NCBI RefSeq assembly: GCF_902459615.1
Contig: NZ_CABPSA010000004.1
Coordinates: 1 to 64,000 of the forward strand
DNA from: Pandoraea commovens
GTDB lineage: Bacteria; Pseudomonadota; Gammaproteobacteria; Burkholderiales; Burkholderiaceae
DNA length: 64,000 nucleotides
Direction of reading: 5' to 3'
Under the pieces are notes generated by a model. The model made no database searches. It was not told where the DNA came from and was given only the letters and a program-made list of their open reading frames with translations. Both the position numbers and the translations under genes were made by a program. Position 1 is the stretch's first letter. Each line of letters opens with the position of its first letter. Below, piece after piece: positions 31,639 through 40,838 of the stretch.

Positions 31639-31781
31639 AGGTAGGAAAGAGTACGCAGGAATGCCGCAGATAGCGATAAAATCGGAAATTCCTTCTGCGC
31701 TGCGGCCAGATGGCAGCGCGCCGTGGTGAAGCACGGCGTTCCTTGCGTCCTCTCTATTGTTTCCCACGCCGAGTCACAACG

Positions 31782-32654
31782 ATGACCAAAGACGAACTGG
31801 AAAAGGCCATCTCGATGCGTTTCCAGGAGATGCCGCCGAAGCTTCGTCAGGCGGCCCGGTATGTGCTCGATTCCCCGAAGGAAGTCGCGCTGCAGTCCAT
31901 GCGTACCGTCGCTGCGCGCGCGCAACTGCAACCGGCGTCGATGCTGCGTCTCGCGCGGGAGTTGGGGTTTTCGAGTTACGAGGATTTCCGTTGCGTCTAT
32001 ATCGACTGGCTCTCGGCCGGGCCGTCGGGGCTGCTGGAGCGTGCGGAACAGTTGCGCGAGCATTCGCGTGCGTCGGGCGACGACCGGATGCTTGCCGATT
32101 CGCTGGCCAATGAATACGGGAATCTCGAAGCCACGCTGTCAAAGCGCAATGAGAAGGGCTTTCACGATGCCGTCAATCTGCTGCGTAGCGCCAGCCGCAT
32201 TTACGTGCTGGGTCTGCGCAGCCTGTACCCACCGGCGTTTTACCTGCACTACGTGCTGTCGACCTTTCAGGACAACGTCACGCTGATCTCAGGCGAGGGC
32301 GGGGCGCTGATCGACGACATGCGACGTATCGGCAAGACCGATGTCCTGCTGTGCTTCACGGCGCACCCCTACACCGTGGCGAGCGTGGAGACGACCCGGT
32401 TCGCACGCCAACGCGGGGCGACCGTGATCGCAGTAAGCGACAGCGCGCTGTCTCCCGTCGCGACGCAGGCGCACACGTGTATCGTGGCACCGAATACGAG
32501 CCTGTCGCTGTTCCCGTCGATTCTGCCTGCGCTCGCCGTGGCGCAGACCCTCGCGCAGTTGCTCATCGCCCACGGCGGCGAAGAGACGCTGGCCGAAGTG
32601 GCGAACAGCGCCGCGCAACTGCACGAGTTCAACATCTACACGGCCGACGACTGA
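31782..32654 (+). CDS. RpiR-family (HTH-SIS) regulator
   Basis: 290 aa. N-terminal HTH_6 (LEKAISMRFQEMPPKLRQAARYVLDSPKEVALQSMRTVAARAQLQPASMLRLARELGFSSYEDFR) and C-terminal SIS domain (ASRIYVLGLRSLYPPAFYLHYVLSTFQDNVTLISGEGG...IGKTDVLLCFTAHPYTVASVETTRFARQRGATVIAVSDS). SIS domains bind sugar phosphates or related ligands. Its last 19 bp overlap the end of a convergent permease gene. It probably controls the permease and aminotransferase genes, which share two palindromic sites upstream. The start is set by the GCC...CACAACG ATG context; an earlier in-frame ATG has no coding support. Confidence 0.85.
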   Translation: MTKDELEKAISMRFQEMPPKLRQAARYVLDSPKEVALQSMRTVAARAQLQPASMLRLARELGFSSYEDFRCVYIDWLSAGPSGLLERAEQLREHSRASGDDRMLADSLANEYGNLEATLSKRNEKGFHDAVNLLRSASRIYVLGLRSLYPPAFYLHYVLSTFQDNVTLISGEGGALIDDMRRIGKTDVLLCFTAHPYTVASVETTRFARQRGATVIAVSDSALSPVATQAHTCIVAPNTSLSLFPSILPALAVAQTLAQLLIAHGGEETLAEVANSAAQLHEFNIYTADD

Positions 32655-34039
32655 GCGCTCTGCGTGTTCTTGATGAGCCCGAAGTTCGGGCGTCGGCGCA
32701 GCGCGAAGTACAGCCCCACGATCATCAGCGCCGTCCCAACCATAAACCAGAACTGGAAGCGCGAATCCGGATTGAACGCCTGCGAGAGCAGCACAGCTAC
32801 CAGCGTGAGGAAAGCAATCGCGTTCGAGTACGGGTAGAACCATGCCTTGAAGCTCGACGCTTCCTGATGCTGCACCGGTTGACGCGCCATTTTGCGACGC
32901 ATGACGAAGTGGGCCACGATGATGAAGATCCACACGGTCATGACGAACGCGCCGCTGCTCTTTGCGAGCATGAGGAACAGGTCGCCGCCGCTCACGAAGT
33001 GCACCGCCAGAATACCCAGACAGATCGCGAAGCTGAAGGCCAGCGCGTTGATCGGCACACCACGCGCGTTTGTGCGGGCGAACATCGGCGGGGCATAACC
33101 GCGCTGGCTCAGCGAGTACAGCATGCGCGAGTTGGAGAACAGGAACGAGTTCATCACCGACATGAAGGACACGAACAGCACCGCCTTCATCGCCAGCGCA
33201 GCATTCGGGAAGCCAGCCATGCTGAAGAGCGAGACGTAAGGCGAAGCCAGGTTGGCCTTGTCCGTCCACGGCAGGCAAAGAATGATGATCGACACCGAGC
33301 CGATATAAAACACCAGCACGCGGAAGATCACGCTGCGAATCGCACGCACCACGTTCTGGCGCGGATTCTCCGACTCCCCGGCAGCGACGGCGGCGATCTC
33401 GCTGCCACCCAGCGAGAAGATCACGACCATGATGCCTGCGATGACCGGCGAGATGCCGTTCGGCATGAAGCCGCCGTTGCCCGTGAGGTTGATGAAGCCG
33501 GGCGCGGGAATCTTCGCTTGGAAGCCGAACAGGATCGACAGGCCGAACAGCATGAAGATCACGATGGTCGCGACTTTGGCGAACGAGAGCCAGTACTCCG
33601 CTTCACCGAACGAGCGCACCGAGTAGGCGTTGCTCACGATCAGCGTCATGAGCATGACGACCGCGCCGCCCCAGACCGGTAGCCAAGGCAGAAACTCGTT
33701 GAGAATCGCGCCGAGCAGGATCGCCTCGATGGTGATCGTCATGAGCGACTTGAACCAGTACAGCCAGCCCACGGCGAAACCCGCCCACTCGCCGAGATAG
33801 GTGCTGGCATAGGTGGAGAACGAGCCTGCGTCGGGGTTGCGCGAGGCCATCTCGCCGAGCATGAACATCACGAACGTGACGATCAGGCCGCCGACAAGAT
33901 ACGAGAGGATGGCCGCCGGACCGGCGGTCGCAATGATGGCGCCCGAGCCGACGAACAGGCCGGCGCCGATCACACCACCCAAGGCAATCATGGTGATGTG
34001 TCGCTGTTTGAGGCTTTGACTCAGCGAGTTCTGCTGCAT
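32636..34039 (-). CDS. APC-superfamily amino-acid permease (GabP-like)
   Basis: 467 aa, about 12 spans. The start SLKQRHITMIALGGVIGAGLFVGSGAIIATAGPAAILSYLVGGL is the hallmark of AAT-family permeases such as GabP and ProY, as is GEMASRNPDAGSFSTYA and the later GGSEIAAVAAGESENPRQNVVRAIRSVIFRVLVFYIGS. A proton-coupled amino-acid or GABA/beta-alanine importer is likely. It lies downstream of and on the same strand as a class III aminotransferase, 120 bp away. Confidence 0.88.
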   Translation of the reverse strand: MQQNSLSQSLKQRHITMIALGGVIGAGLFVGSGAIIATAGPAAILSYLVGGLIVTFVMFMLGEMASRNPDAGSFSTYASTYLGEWAGFAVGWLYWFKSLMTITIEAILLGAILNEFLPWLPVWGGAVVMLMTLIVSNAYSVRSFGEAEYWLSFAKVATIVIFMLFGLSILFGFQAKIPAPGFINLTGNGGFMPNGISPVIAGIMVVIFSLGGSEIAAVAAGESENPRQNVVRAIRSVIFRVLVFYIGSVSIIILCLPWTDKANLASPYVSLFSMAGFPNAALAMKAVLFVSFMSVMNSFLFSNSRMLYSLSQRGYAPPMFARTNARGVPINALAFSFAICLGILAVHFVSGGDLFLMLAKSSGAFVMTVWIFIIVAHFVMRRKMARQPVQHQEASSFKAWFYPYSNAIAFLTLVAVLLSQAFNPDSRFQFWFMVGTALMIVGLYFALRRRPNFGLIKNTQSAQSSAV

Positions 34040-34108
34040 GGTCGAATTCCCTGTTGTGTAAGGTTTATGGGACGACAGTGCGACGTCGATGAAAGCGACG
34101 CGACCGGA

Positions 34109-34130
34109 GCACCGATGTCTCCGTCGGTGC
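34109..34130 (-). promoter_or_regulatory. Hairpin between aminotransferase and permease genes
   Basis: GCACCGA (34109-34115) and TCGGTGC (34124-34130), 8-nt loop, no T tract. It may stabilise or attenuate the two-gene transcript. Confidence 0.45.
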
Positions 34131-34159
34131 CTCGTGTCGGTTAAGTCGCGCGGGGGATG

Positions 34160-35515
34160 TCAGCGCAGCGCGGGGGCGATGGCCGCCTGAATGGCGCCGT
34201 CGAGTCGCTCGACGACCTGATCGATTTCCGCCTCGCTGATGACGAACGGCGGCGCGAGCATGATGTGATCGCCTTGCTTGCCGTCGATGGTGCCGCCCGC
34301 CGGATAGCAGGCAAGACCACGCGCCATCGCTTCACGCTTCACCGCCGTGTGGACGGAGAAGCGCGGGTCGAATGGGGCTTTCGACGCGCGATCCGCCACC
34401 AGCTCGATACCGGCGAACAGGCCACGGCCACGCACGTCGCCGATATACGGGTTCTGTGCAGACCGATCGTTCAGTTGGTCCATGAGGTACTGACCGCGCG
34501 CACGAACTTGTGCGAGCAGACCGTCACGCTCGATGACCTCTTGCACGGCCAGCGCGGCGGCACAGGCGGTCGGGTGTGCGAGGTAGGTGTGGCCGTGATG
34601 GAAAAAACCGCTGCCAGCGCTCATCGTCTCGACGATGCGCTTGCTCGCGAGCACGGCACCGATCGGCTGATAGCCGCCACCAAGACCCTTCGCGATGGTC
34701 TGGATGTCCGGCGCGACACCTTCCTGCTCCCAGGCATGCAGCGTGCCGGTGCGACCCATGCCGCACATCACCTCGTCGAGAATCAGCAAGATGCCGTAGC
34801 GGTCGCACACTTCTCGCACCGCCTTGAAGTACCCGGCCACGGGTGTGATCACCCCGGCTGTGGCCCCACCAATCGTCTCGGCGACGAAGGCGATGATCGA
34901 ATCGGCACCCTGTTCGAGAATCGTGGCTTCCAGTTCGCTGGCCAGACGTTGCCCGTATTCCACCTCGGTTTCCTGATCGCGCTGATCGCGGTAGGCGTAG
35001 CAGGGCGAGACGTGCGTGACGTCGATCAGTAGCGGCTCGAACTGCGCGCGTCGCCAGCGGTTGCCGCCGATGGCCAATGCGCCGAGCGTGTTGCCGTGAT
35101 AGCTCTGACGGCGCGCAATGAAGCGGCGGCGCTGCGGCTGACCGATCTCGACGAAGTACTGGCGCGCCATCTTGAGCGCGGCTTCGACGGCCTCCGAGCC
35201 ACCGCTCACGTAATACACGTGGCTCAGGCCCGAGTCGGCGGGTGTATTGCGAATCAGGTTGTCGGCCAGCGCTTCCGCGACTTCAGAACTGAAGAAGCCG
35301 GTGTGCGCGTACGCCAGCTTGTCGATCTGCGCGTGCATGGCGGCGATGACGTCGGGATGGCCATGGCCGAGGCACGAGACGGCGGCACCACCGGAGGCGT
35401 CGATGTACTCGCGACCTTCGGCGTCCTTGAGATAGACACCCTGGCCGCCGACCGCGATGGGCGGCTGGTGACGCAGATGACGATGAAAGACGTGACTGGA
35501 AGAAGCTTGACTCAT
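34160..35515 (-). CDS. PLP-dependent class III aminotransferase
   Basis: 451 aa from the ATG at 35515; the longer open frame upstream covers regulatory DNA. Class III motifs: GGAAVSCLGHGHP, VYYVSGGSEAVEAALKMAR, RRQSYHGNTLGALAIGGN, LLILDEVMCGMGRTG (cofactor Asp) and IAKGLGGGYQPIGAVLAS with the PLP lysine near residue 274. Related enzymes act on omega-amino acids (beta-alanine, GABA, diamines). Together with the adjacent GabP-like importer it suggests uptake and transamination of an omega-amino acid. The exact substrate is open. Confidence 0.87.
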   Translation of the reverse strand: MSQASSSHVFHRHLRHQPPIAVGGQGVYLKDAEGREYIDASGGAAVSCLGHGHPDVIAAMHAQIDKLAYAHTGFFSSEVAEALADNLIRNTPADSGLSHVYYVSGGSEAVEAALKMARQYFVEIGQPQRRRFIARRQSYHGNTLGALAIGGNRWRRAQFEPLLIDVTHVSPCYAYRDQRDQETEVEYGQRLASELEATILEQGADSIIAFVAETIGGATAGVITPVAGYFKAVREVCDRYGILLILDEVMCGMGRTGTLHAWEQEGVAPDIQTIAKGLGGGYQPIGAVLASKRIVETMSAGSGFFHHGHTYLAHPTACAAALAVQEVIERDGLLAQVRARGQYLMDQLNDRSAQNPYIGDVRGRGLFAGIELVADRASKAPFDPRFSVHTAVKREAMARGLACYPAGGTIDGKQGDHIMLAPPFVISEAEIDQVVERLDGAIQAAIAPALR

Positions 35516-35589
35516 GATGTCAGGGGGCTCGGGGGTGGTAAGACGGTAGGGCGGAAAGACGACTGAACGGAAAGCCGAACATAAAATTA

Positions 35590-35629
35590 AACAAATGTTC
35601 AATTTTCGAAATCGTATAGCACATGTGTT
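35590..35629. promoter_or_regulatory. Paired AACA-N2-TGTT sites upstream of the aminotransferase
   Basis: AACAAATGTT (35590-35599, perfect palindrome) and CACATGTGTT (35620-35629, one mismatch) are centred exactly 30 bp apart in AT-rich DNA, 75-115 bp upstream of the aminotransferase start. Spacing of about three helical turns suits two dimers of one regulator; the RpiR protein nearby is the best candidate. Confidence 0.55.
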
Positions 35630-35708
35630 CATTTTTTGATGAGTAAAAACCCTGAGGCTTGAAATGTGCCGTCTCGTCGGATGAAGACATGGGGCAAGCG
35701 ACGAATAA

Positions 35709-35729
35709 GAAAAAACCCGCCGAAGCGGG
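35709..35729 (-). terminator. Intrinsic terminator of the LysE-family gene
   Basis: CCCGC-cgaa-GCGGG (35716-35729) followed on the minus strand by a T-rich run (six T). It lies about 30 bp past the stop at 35758. Confidence 0.8.
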
Positions 35730-35757
35730 TTTTAGGGGGAACGAGCGAGGAGGGCGG

Positions 35758-36405
35758 TTACTTCGACGTGCCGTTCGATGTTGCCAGCGCTGCGATGCCC
35801 AGCCCCATGTACAGCAGGCCCGCGATGTACTTGCCGATCCCGGGCTTCTTGCTGCGGTTGGCGAGTGCGCGGCCGATGGTGCGGGCGAGGGCAGCGTAGG
35901 TCGTGTCGCTCACGCCTCCCACGAGGACCAGCAACAGGCCCAGCGTGACGATCTGCAGTGGCACATGACCGAGCGATGGCGTGACGAATTGCGGCAGAAA
36001 CGCCGCGATGAAGAGACCCGTCTTCGGATTGAGCAGATTGACGAGGAAGCCTTTGCGGATCGTCTCGCCGAGCGCACGGGATTGGGATTGCGGTGCGGCT
36101 GCGGTCCTTACCGCCGACGGCTTGCTGCGAATGACCTTGATACCCAGATACACGAGGTAGCCAGCGCCCAGCAACTTGATGGCATTGAACAACCACGGCG
36201 ACGCCAGCAGCAGCGCCGTGAGACCGGCTGCGGCGAAGCTCACGTGCACGAGCGTGGCGAGCATCACGCCGAAGCAGGACGCAAGGCCGAAGCGAAAGCC
36301 CTGACTGGCACTCGTCGTCGAAATGTAGATGGTCGTGGGACCGGGAATCGCCACCATGATAAGCACGGTGGCGAGAAAGAAGGGCAGTACGTGGAGGTCG
36401 ATCAT
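35758..36405 (-). CDS. LysE-family translocator (RhtB-type exporter)
   Basis: 215 aa, six predicted spans. MIDLHVLPFFLATVLIMVAIPGPTTIYISTTSASQGFRFGLASCFGVMLATLVH has the PGP motif and TM1-TM2 pattern of LysE/RhtB amino-acid exporters. GYLVYLGIKVIRSK and the GFLVNLLNPKTGLFIAAFLPQFV block are also canonical. It exports amino acids or homoserine-like compounds. The start is placed at 36405 because the 21 residues upstream lack family sequence. Confidence 0.88.
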   Translation of the reverse strand: MIDLHVLPFFLATVLIMVAIPGPTTIYISTTSASQGFRFGLASCFGVMLATLVHVSFAAAGLTALLLASPWLFNAIKLLGAGYLVYLGIKVIRSKPSAVRTAAAPQSQSRALGETIRKGFLVNLLNPKTGLFIAAFLPQFVTPSLGHVPLQIVTLGLLLVLVGGVSDTTYAALARTIGRALANRSKKPGIGKYIAGLLYMGLGIAALATSNGTSK

Positions 36406-36617
36406 GCCGGAATACACAAGACGGATAGAGGGGCATCGTAACACCGGGCAAGTCGCCGGTTTAGACATGCGTGAGCGTTTTCGGACGAATGCTCAACTCT
36501 CAAGTGCCATCGCAACGCAGCGTTGAATGTCAGGCGTCCGTCTAAGCCCTTTCCTCGCGTCTTTGCAAGCAGGAATCGGGATACAGTGGCCGGGCATCTC
36601 ACCCCCCATTCATCATC

Positions 36618-37490
36618 ATGAAAATCATCAAGTCGTCGTTCAAACCGTTACTGGCCATGCTGGGCGTAGTTGCCGCAGCGGCCGCGCTGCAAGCCGCACC
36701 ATCCGCAGCCGCCGAGCTATGGCAGACGTTGCCGCCGACCCCGGCCCCGGCCAAATTCGACCGCACCGGCTTCGCCAATGTGAATGGCATTCGTCTGTAC
36801 AACGCCGAGGTGGGCAAGGGCAGCCCGGTGTTGCTGCTGCACGGCGGTCTGGCGAACTCGGACTATCTCGCCAAACAGGTCGATGCGCTCAAGGCGCACC
36901 ACCTCGTAATCGCCGTAGACACGCGCGGGCACGGGCGCAGCACGCGTGACGACCGTCCCTACGGTTATGACCTGATGGCCGACGACGTCATCGCGTTACT
37001 CGATCAATTGCACATCAAGAAGGCCGACGTCGTGGGTTGGAGCGATGGCGCAATTCAGGGTATCGACCTGGCGATCCGCTATCCGGACCGTGTGGGGAAG
37101 ATCGTGGCGTTCGGCGTGAACACCAACACGGACGGCCTGAAGCCGGACTTCGACAAGAACCCGGTGTTCGCCGAGTTCATCAAGCGTGCGGCCAACGACT
37201 ACGCGAAGCTCTCGTCTACACCGAAGGAGTACGAGGCCTTCCTGAACCAGATCGGCAAGATGTGGGAAGGACAGCCGAACTGGACCGACGCCCAACTGAA
37301 GACGATCAAATCGAAGGTGCTGATCCTCGACGGCGAGCACGACGAAGGCATCAAGCTCGAGCACAACATCTACATGGCGCACACGATCCCTGGCGCACAG
37401 TTGATGATCCTGCCGGGCGTCAGCCACTTCGCGTTCATTCAGGACCCGAAGATGTTCAACTTCGCGATCACGCATTTCCTCGATAACTGA
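36618..37490 (+). CDS. Exported alpha/beta hydrolase
   Basis: 290 aa. Signal peptide to about residue 32 (LLAMLGVVAAAAALQAAPSAAA). Oxyanion strand PVLLLHGGLANSDYL, AVDTRGHGRS, and the nucleophile elbow GWSDG with Ser near residue 142. A final SHFAF gives the catalytic His and ILDGEHDEG probably the acid. Typical of esterases or lactonases; the substrate is unknown. It is divergent from the LysE-type gene with about 210 bp between. Confidence 0.85.
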   Translation: MKIIKSSFKPLLAMLGVVAAAAALQAAPSAAAELWQTLPPTPAPAKFDRTGFANVNGIRLYNAEVGKGSPVLLLHGGLANSDYLAKQVDALKAHHLVIAVDTRGHGRSTRDDRPYGYDLMADDVIALLDQLHIKKADVVGWSDGAIQGIDLAIRYPDRVGKIVAFGVNTNTDGLKPDFDKNPVFAEFIKRAANDYAKLSSTPKEYEAFLNQIGKMWEGQPNWTDAQLKTIKSKVLILDGEHDEGIKLEHNIYMAHTIPGAQLMILPGVSHFAFIQDPKMFNFAITHFLDN

Positions 37491-37594
37491 GGCAACGGTT
37501 TAGCCGGAGGCGGAGCGCCCAGCTTCGCCTCATCGTTTACCCGCAAACTTCCCCGTCCTGCAGCTTTTGTCATTGACCGGCAAATTGTTTTTTG

Positions 37595-37606
37595 CTGGTA
37601 TACCAG
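37595..37606. promoter_or_regulatory. GntR operator overlapping the leader of its own gene
   Basis: Perfect palindrome CTGGTATACCAG two bases before the ATG of the GntR-type gene. TGGTATACCA is the usual form of FCD/GntR operators, so repression would block translation initiation or early transcription. Confidence 0.75.
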
Positions 37607-37608
37607 TT

Positions 37609-38355
37609 ATGAACCAGACCCAACGCACCCCGGCCCTGAGCGAATCGGCTTACAGCGCCATTCGCAACCTGATCGTTTCCGGCGAAATCCGCGCGGGCGA
37701 GGCGCTGTCCGAGCGCGCGCTCTCAGAGCGTTTCGGCATCAGCCGCACGCCCGTGCGCGAAGCGATTCGCGCGCTCGCCAACGACGGTCTGCTGGAGATC
37801 GTGCCCATGCGCGGCACCTTCGTGCGTCAGTTGTCGGTGCGGGATCTGAGCGAAATTCACGAAGTGCGCCTCGCCCTCGAAGGCATGGCGGCGTGGCTGG
37901 CGGCGCAAAAGGGCGTGACGCCCGCGCTGGAAGAAGTCGCCGTGCGCCTGCGTGCGCTCGACGCACAGGGGATCGAAGGCATCGAACTCGACGTCGACAT
38001 CACCCAGCGTGTGGGCTGGCAGTTCCACGAAGCGATGTTCGCTGCGGCCGACAACGTCCGGCTCACCGAGACCTATCACGCGTTGCGCACCCAGAACGGT
38101 CTGGCGCTGCAACGCATTCCGCATTACGACGCCGAGCGCACCCGCACCGCCGTTCGCGAACACCTCGCGATCTTCGATGCCATCGCCGCCGGGCGTCCCG
38201 AGGAGGCTCAGCGTCATGTCTGGGACCACCTCACGCACGCCATGCAGGCTCGCTTGCAGGCGCTCGTTCCACCTGCGGCGCCGTCTGTGGTGCCTGCCGC
38301 GCTGTTGGCGCAGGCAACCACTGCGACACCCGCAGGCAAAAGCCGCAAGCGCTGA
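37609..38355 (+). CDS. GntR-family (FCD) transcriptional regulator
   Basis: 248 aa. Winged HTH SAYSAIRNLIVSGEIRAGEALSERALSERFGISRTPVREAIRALANDGLLEIVPMRGTFVRQLS and an FCD ligand domain (EIHEVRLALEGMAAWLAA ... FHEAMFAAADNVRLTETYHAL). FCD members bind metal and small carboxylic acids. It heads a run with a DAACS symporter and a threonine aldolase (73-bp and 4-bp overlap spacing), so it likely senses their substrate. The ATG at 37609 is set by the operator immediately before it. Confidence 0.88.
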   Translation: MNQTQRTPALSESAYSAIRNLIVSGEIRAGEALSERALSERFGISRTPVREAIRALANDGLLEIVPMRGTFVRQLSVRDLSEIHEVRLALEGMAAWLAAQKGVTPALEEVAVRLRALDAQGIEGIELDVDITQRVGWQFHEAMFAAADNVRLTETYHALRTQNGLALQRIPHYDAERTRTAVREHLAIFDAIAAGRPEEAQRHVWDHLTHAMQARLQALVPPAAPSVVPAALLAQATTATPAGKSRKR

Positions 38356-38428
38356 ACGTCTCGCGGCGTGTGATGCCGTGCCAGTCCAGATGCGCCGCAA
38401 CGCCACGTAATTTCCGGAGATAGTCGTC

Positions 38429-39733
38429 ATGTCGTCAAGCACTGCCAGCAAGAAGAAGCGCCTCCTTCCGTTACCCATTCAGATGCTGATCGGTCTGGCA
38501 CTGGGCATCGGTTGCGGCATGGTCGCCCCGGCGCTCGCCACGAAGCTCATGCCTGTGGGCACCGCTTTCGTGCAAGCCGTGAAGATGATCGTCGTGCCCC
38601 TCGTCTTCACGGCGATTACGCTCGGCATCTATCAGATGGGTCACAACGCACGCGCCCTCGGCCGTGTCTCCGCCATCAGCCTGATCTACTTCTTTATCGC
38701 GACGCTCGTCTCGATCGTGATCGGACTCGGCCTGAACGCGATCTTCCACCCCGGGCTCGGCGCGAATCTCGCGGCGGCGCACGCGTCGGCGAAGCCGATT
38801 GCCGCCTCGGTGGACTGGACCAAATTCTTCCTGGAGATGATTCCGTCGAATATCTTCGCAGCGATGAGCGGCAGCAATCTGCTGCCGGTGCTGGTCTTTG
38901 CCGTGCTGCTCGGACTGGCGCTGTCGTCCATCGGCGAGCGTGCGAAGCCGCTCGTCGGCGTGCTCGACGCGCTCATGGGCGCAGTGTTCAAGCTCACCGA
39001 CTGGATCATCTCGCTCTCGCCACTGGCGATCTTCGCGATCATCTCGTGGCTGTTCGCCACACAGGGCATCGGCACGATTCTCGCGCTCGTGAAGCTCGTC
39101 GGCACGATGTACCTCGGCCTCGGCGTGCTGCTGGTACTGTTCTGGATTCTGCTCAAGGCAATCGGCGAAAAGCCGTGGGCGACGACGCGCGCCATCGGTG
39201 AGCCGGTGATTCTCGCGTTCGCCACGCGCTCGTCCGAAGCCACACTGCCGTTGCACATGGAAAAGCTCATCGCGATGGGTGTGCCGAAGGCCATCGCATC
39301 GGTCGTGCTGCCGCTGGGCTACGCGTTCAATCGCGACGGCTCGATCATGTACTTCGCGCTGGCCGTCGGCTTCCTTGCCGATGCCTACCACGTGCCGCTC
39401 GACATGCCGACGTTGCTCTCCATCGTGCTCGTCACCACGCTCGCCAGCAAGGGCAGCGCGAACGTGCCTTCGGGCGGTCTCGTGGCGATTGCGATGGTGC
39501 TCACGACCATCGGCGTGCCCATCGAAGCGCTCGCCATCATTGCCGGTGTCGATGCCTTCCTCGACATGGGCCGTACTGCCATCAACGTTTTCAGCAACAC
39601 CGTGGCCATCAAGCTCGTCATGAAGCTCGCCGGTATTCCGTACGAATCGCCTGAGGCCGTGCAAGCGGCGCTCGCCGCCGAGTCGGAAACCACGCGCGTC
39701 GGCAGCCATGCCCACGGTCAGGAGTTCGCATGA
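38429..39733 (+). CDS. Dicarboxylate/amino-acid:cation symporter (DAACS)
   Basis: 434 aa, with eight spans and two re-entrant loops. PIQMLIGLALGIGCGMVAP, VKMIVVPLVFTAITLGI, AFATRSSEATLPLHMEK (the SSxxTLP loop), and GYAFNRDGSIMYF plus ASKGSANVPSGG (transport loops) are DctA/GltP signatures. Co-transcribed with a threonine aldolase, it may import a beta-hydroxy amino acid or dicarboxylic amino acid. Co-substrate is sodium or proton. Confidence 0.9.
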   Translation: MSSSTASKKKRLLPLPIQMLIGLALGIGCGMVAPALATKLMPVGTAFVQAVKMIVVPLVFTAITLGIYQMGHNARALGRVSAISLIYFFIATLVSIVIGLGLNAIFHPGLGANLAAAHASAKPIAASVDWTKFFLEMIPSNIFAAMSGSNLLPVLVFAVLLGLALSSIGERAKPLVGVLDALMGAVFKLTDWIISLSPLAIFAIISWLFATQGIGTILALVKLVGTMYLGLGVLLVLFWILLKAIGEKPWATTRAIGEPVILAFATRSSEATLPLHMEKLIAMGVPKAIASVVLPLGYAFNRDGSIMYFALAVGFLADAYHVPLDMPTLLSIVLVTTLASKGSANVPSGGLVAIAMVLTTIGVPIEALAIIAGVDAFLDMGRTAINVFSNTVAIKLVMKLAGIPYESPEAVQAALAAESETTRVGSHAHGQEFA

Positions 39734-40821
39734 CCTCAGGCAATACCGAACGCTCCGTCGATCTGCGAAGCGATACCGTCACCCGGCCCACCGCACTGAT
39801 GTGGGAGGCGATGCAAACCGCGTCGCTGGGTGACGACACGCTCGAAGGCGATCCGACCGTGCGCGCGCTGGAACATCTCGCGGCGGTCGTCACCGGGAAA
39901 GAGGAGGCGATGTTCGTCGTCTCCGGCACGATGGGCAATCTGATCGCTTCGCTGTGCCACGCCACGCGTGGCGGCGAAGCGGTGCTCGACGCGCAGGCCC
40001 ACATGGCGAAGTCGGAGGCGGGCGGCATGTCTCGCCTCGCGCATCTGTACCCGGTGCTCATTCCATCGGTGCGCGGCGAGATGAATCTCGATCAGCTGGC
40101 CGGGGCGTTGCGTCCTGGCTTTTCGCGTTATGGACAGCCGACGGCGATGGTTGCGGTCGAGTCCACGCACAACCACTCCGGCGGCTACGTGCCGTCATTG
40201 TCGTATCTGGCCGATGTTCACGCGCTCGCGTCGCGTGCGGGCGTGCCGGTCCATATGGACGGTGCGCGCGTGTTCAATGCGGCGGCGGCGCTGGGTGTCG
40301 ACGTCGGTCAGATCGCCGCGCATTGCGAGAGCCTGACGTTCTGCCTCTCGAAAGGGCTGTCCGCACCGATGGGCGCGATGCTCGTCGGCTCGCACGCAAT
40401 GATCGAACAGGCGCGCACGTTCCGTCGCATGACAGGCGGCGGGCTGCGTCAGGCGGGCATCATGGCGGCAGCGGGGAAGGTAGCGATGGAGACGATGGTT
40501 GCGCGACTGGCCGACGACAACGCGCGTGCGCAACGTCTGTGGGACGGGCTCGCGCAGATCGATCCGCAACTGGTCGATTCGGTGCCGTCCACGAGCAACA
40601 TTGTGCGCTTGCGTGTCGGCGAGCAACGCGAGGCGAACCCGCGTGCGTGGGAGGCTGCGCTCGCGGAGTACGGCATTCTGGCGCGCGCGAGCGGCACGTC
40701 GATGCTGCGGCTCGTGACGCATCGCCATATCGGTGACGAGGATATCGACGAAACCATCGCCGCCATCGCGTCGATTCGCGATACGTTTGCCTCGCGCGCC
40801 ACGCCGTTGGGTGTTTCCTGA
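39730..40821 (+). CDS. Low-specificity threonine aldolase-like PLP enzyme
   Basis: 363 aa. SVDLRSDTVTRPTALMWEAMQTASLGDDTLEGDPTVRALEHLAA is the beta-eliminating lyase start. VAVESTHNHSGGYVPS, VHMDGARVFNAAAALGVD and the PLP lysine in CLSKGLSAPMG (near residue 208) are conserved. It cleaves L-threonine or similar beta-hydroxy-alpha-amino acids into glycine and an aldehyde. The ATG overlaps the symporter stop (ATGA), showing a linked pathway. Confidence 0.88.
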   Translation: MTSGNTERSVDLRSDTVTRPTALMWEAMQTASLGDDTLEGDPTVRALEHLAAVVTGKEEAMFVVSGTMGNLIASLCHATRGGEAVLDAQAHMAKSEAGGMSRLAHLYPVLIPSVRGEMNLDQLAGALRPGFSRYGQPTAMVAVESTHNHSGGYVPSLSYLADVHALASRAGVPVHMDGARVFNAAAALGVDVGQIAAHCESLTFCLSKGLSAPMGAMLVGSHAMIEQARTFRRMTGGGLRQAGIMAAAGKVAMETMVARLADDNARAQRLWDGLAQIDPQLVDSVPSTSNIVRLRVGEQREANPRAWEAALAEYGILARASGTSMLRLVTHRHIGDEDIDETIAAIASIRDTFASRATPLGVS

Positions 40822-40838
40822 TCCGGCGTTGACTTTCC

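Noticed and set aside
34157-35032. 291-codon plus-strand frame opposite the aminotransferase gene
   Set aside because: Shadow of the minus-strand class III aminotransferase, whose PLP motifs are complete.
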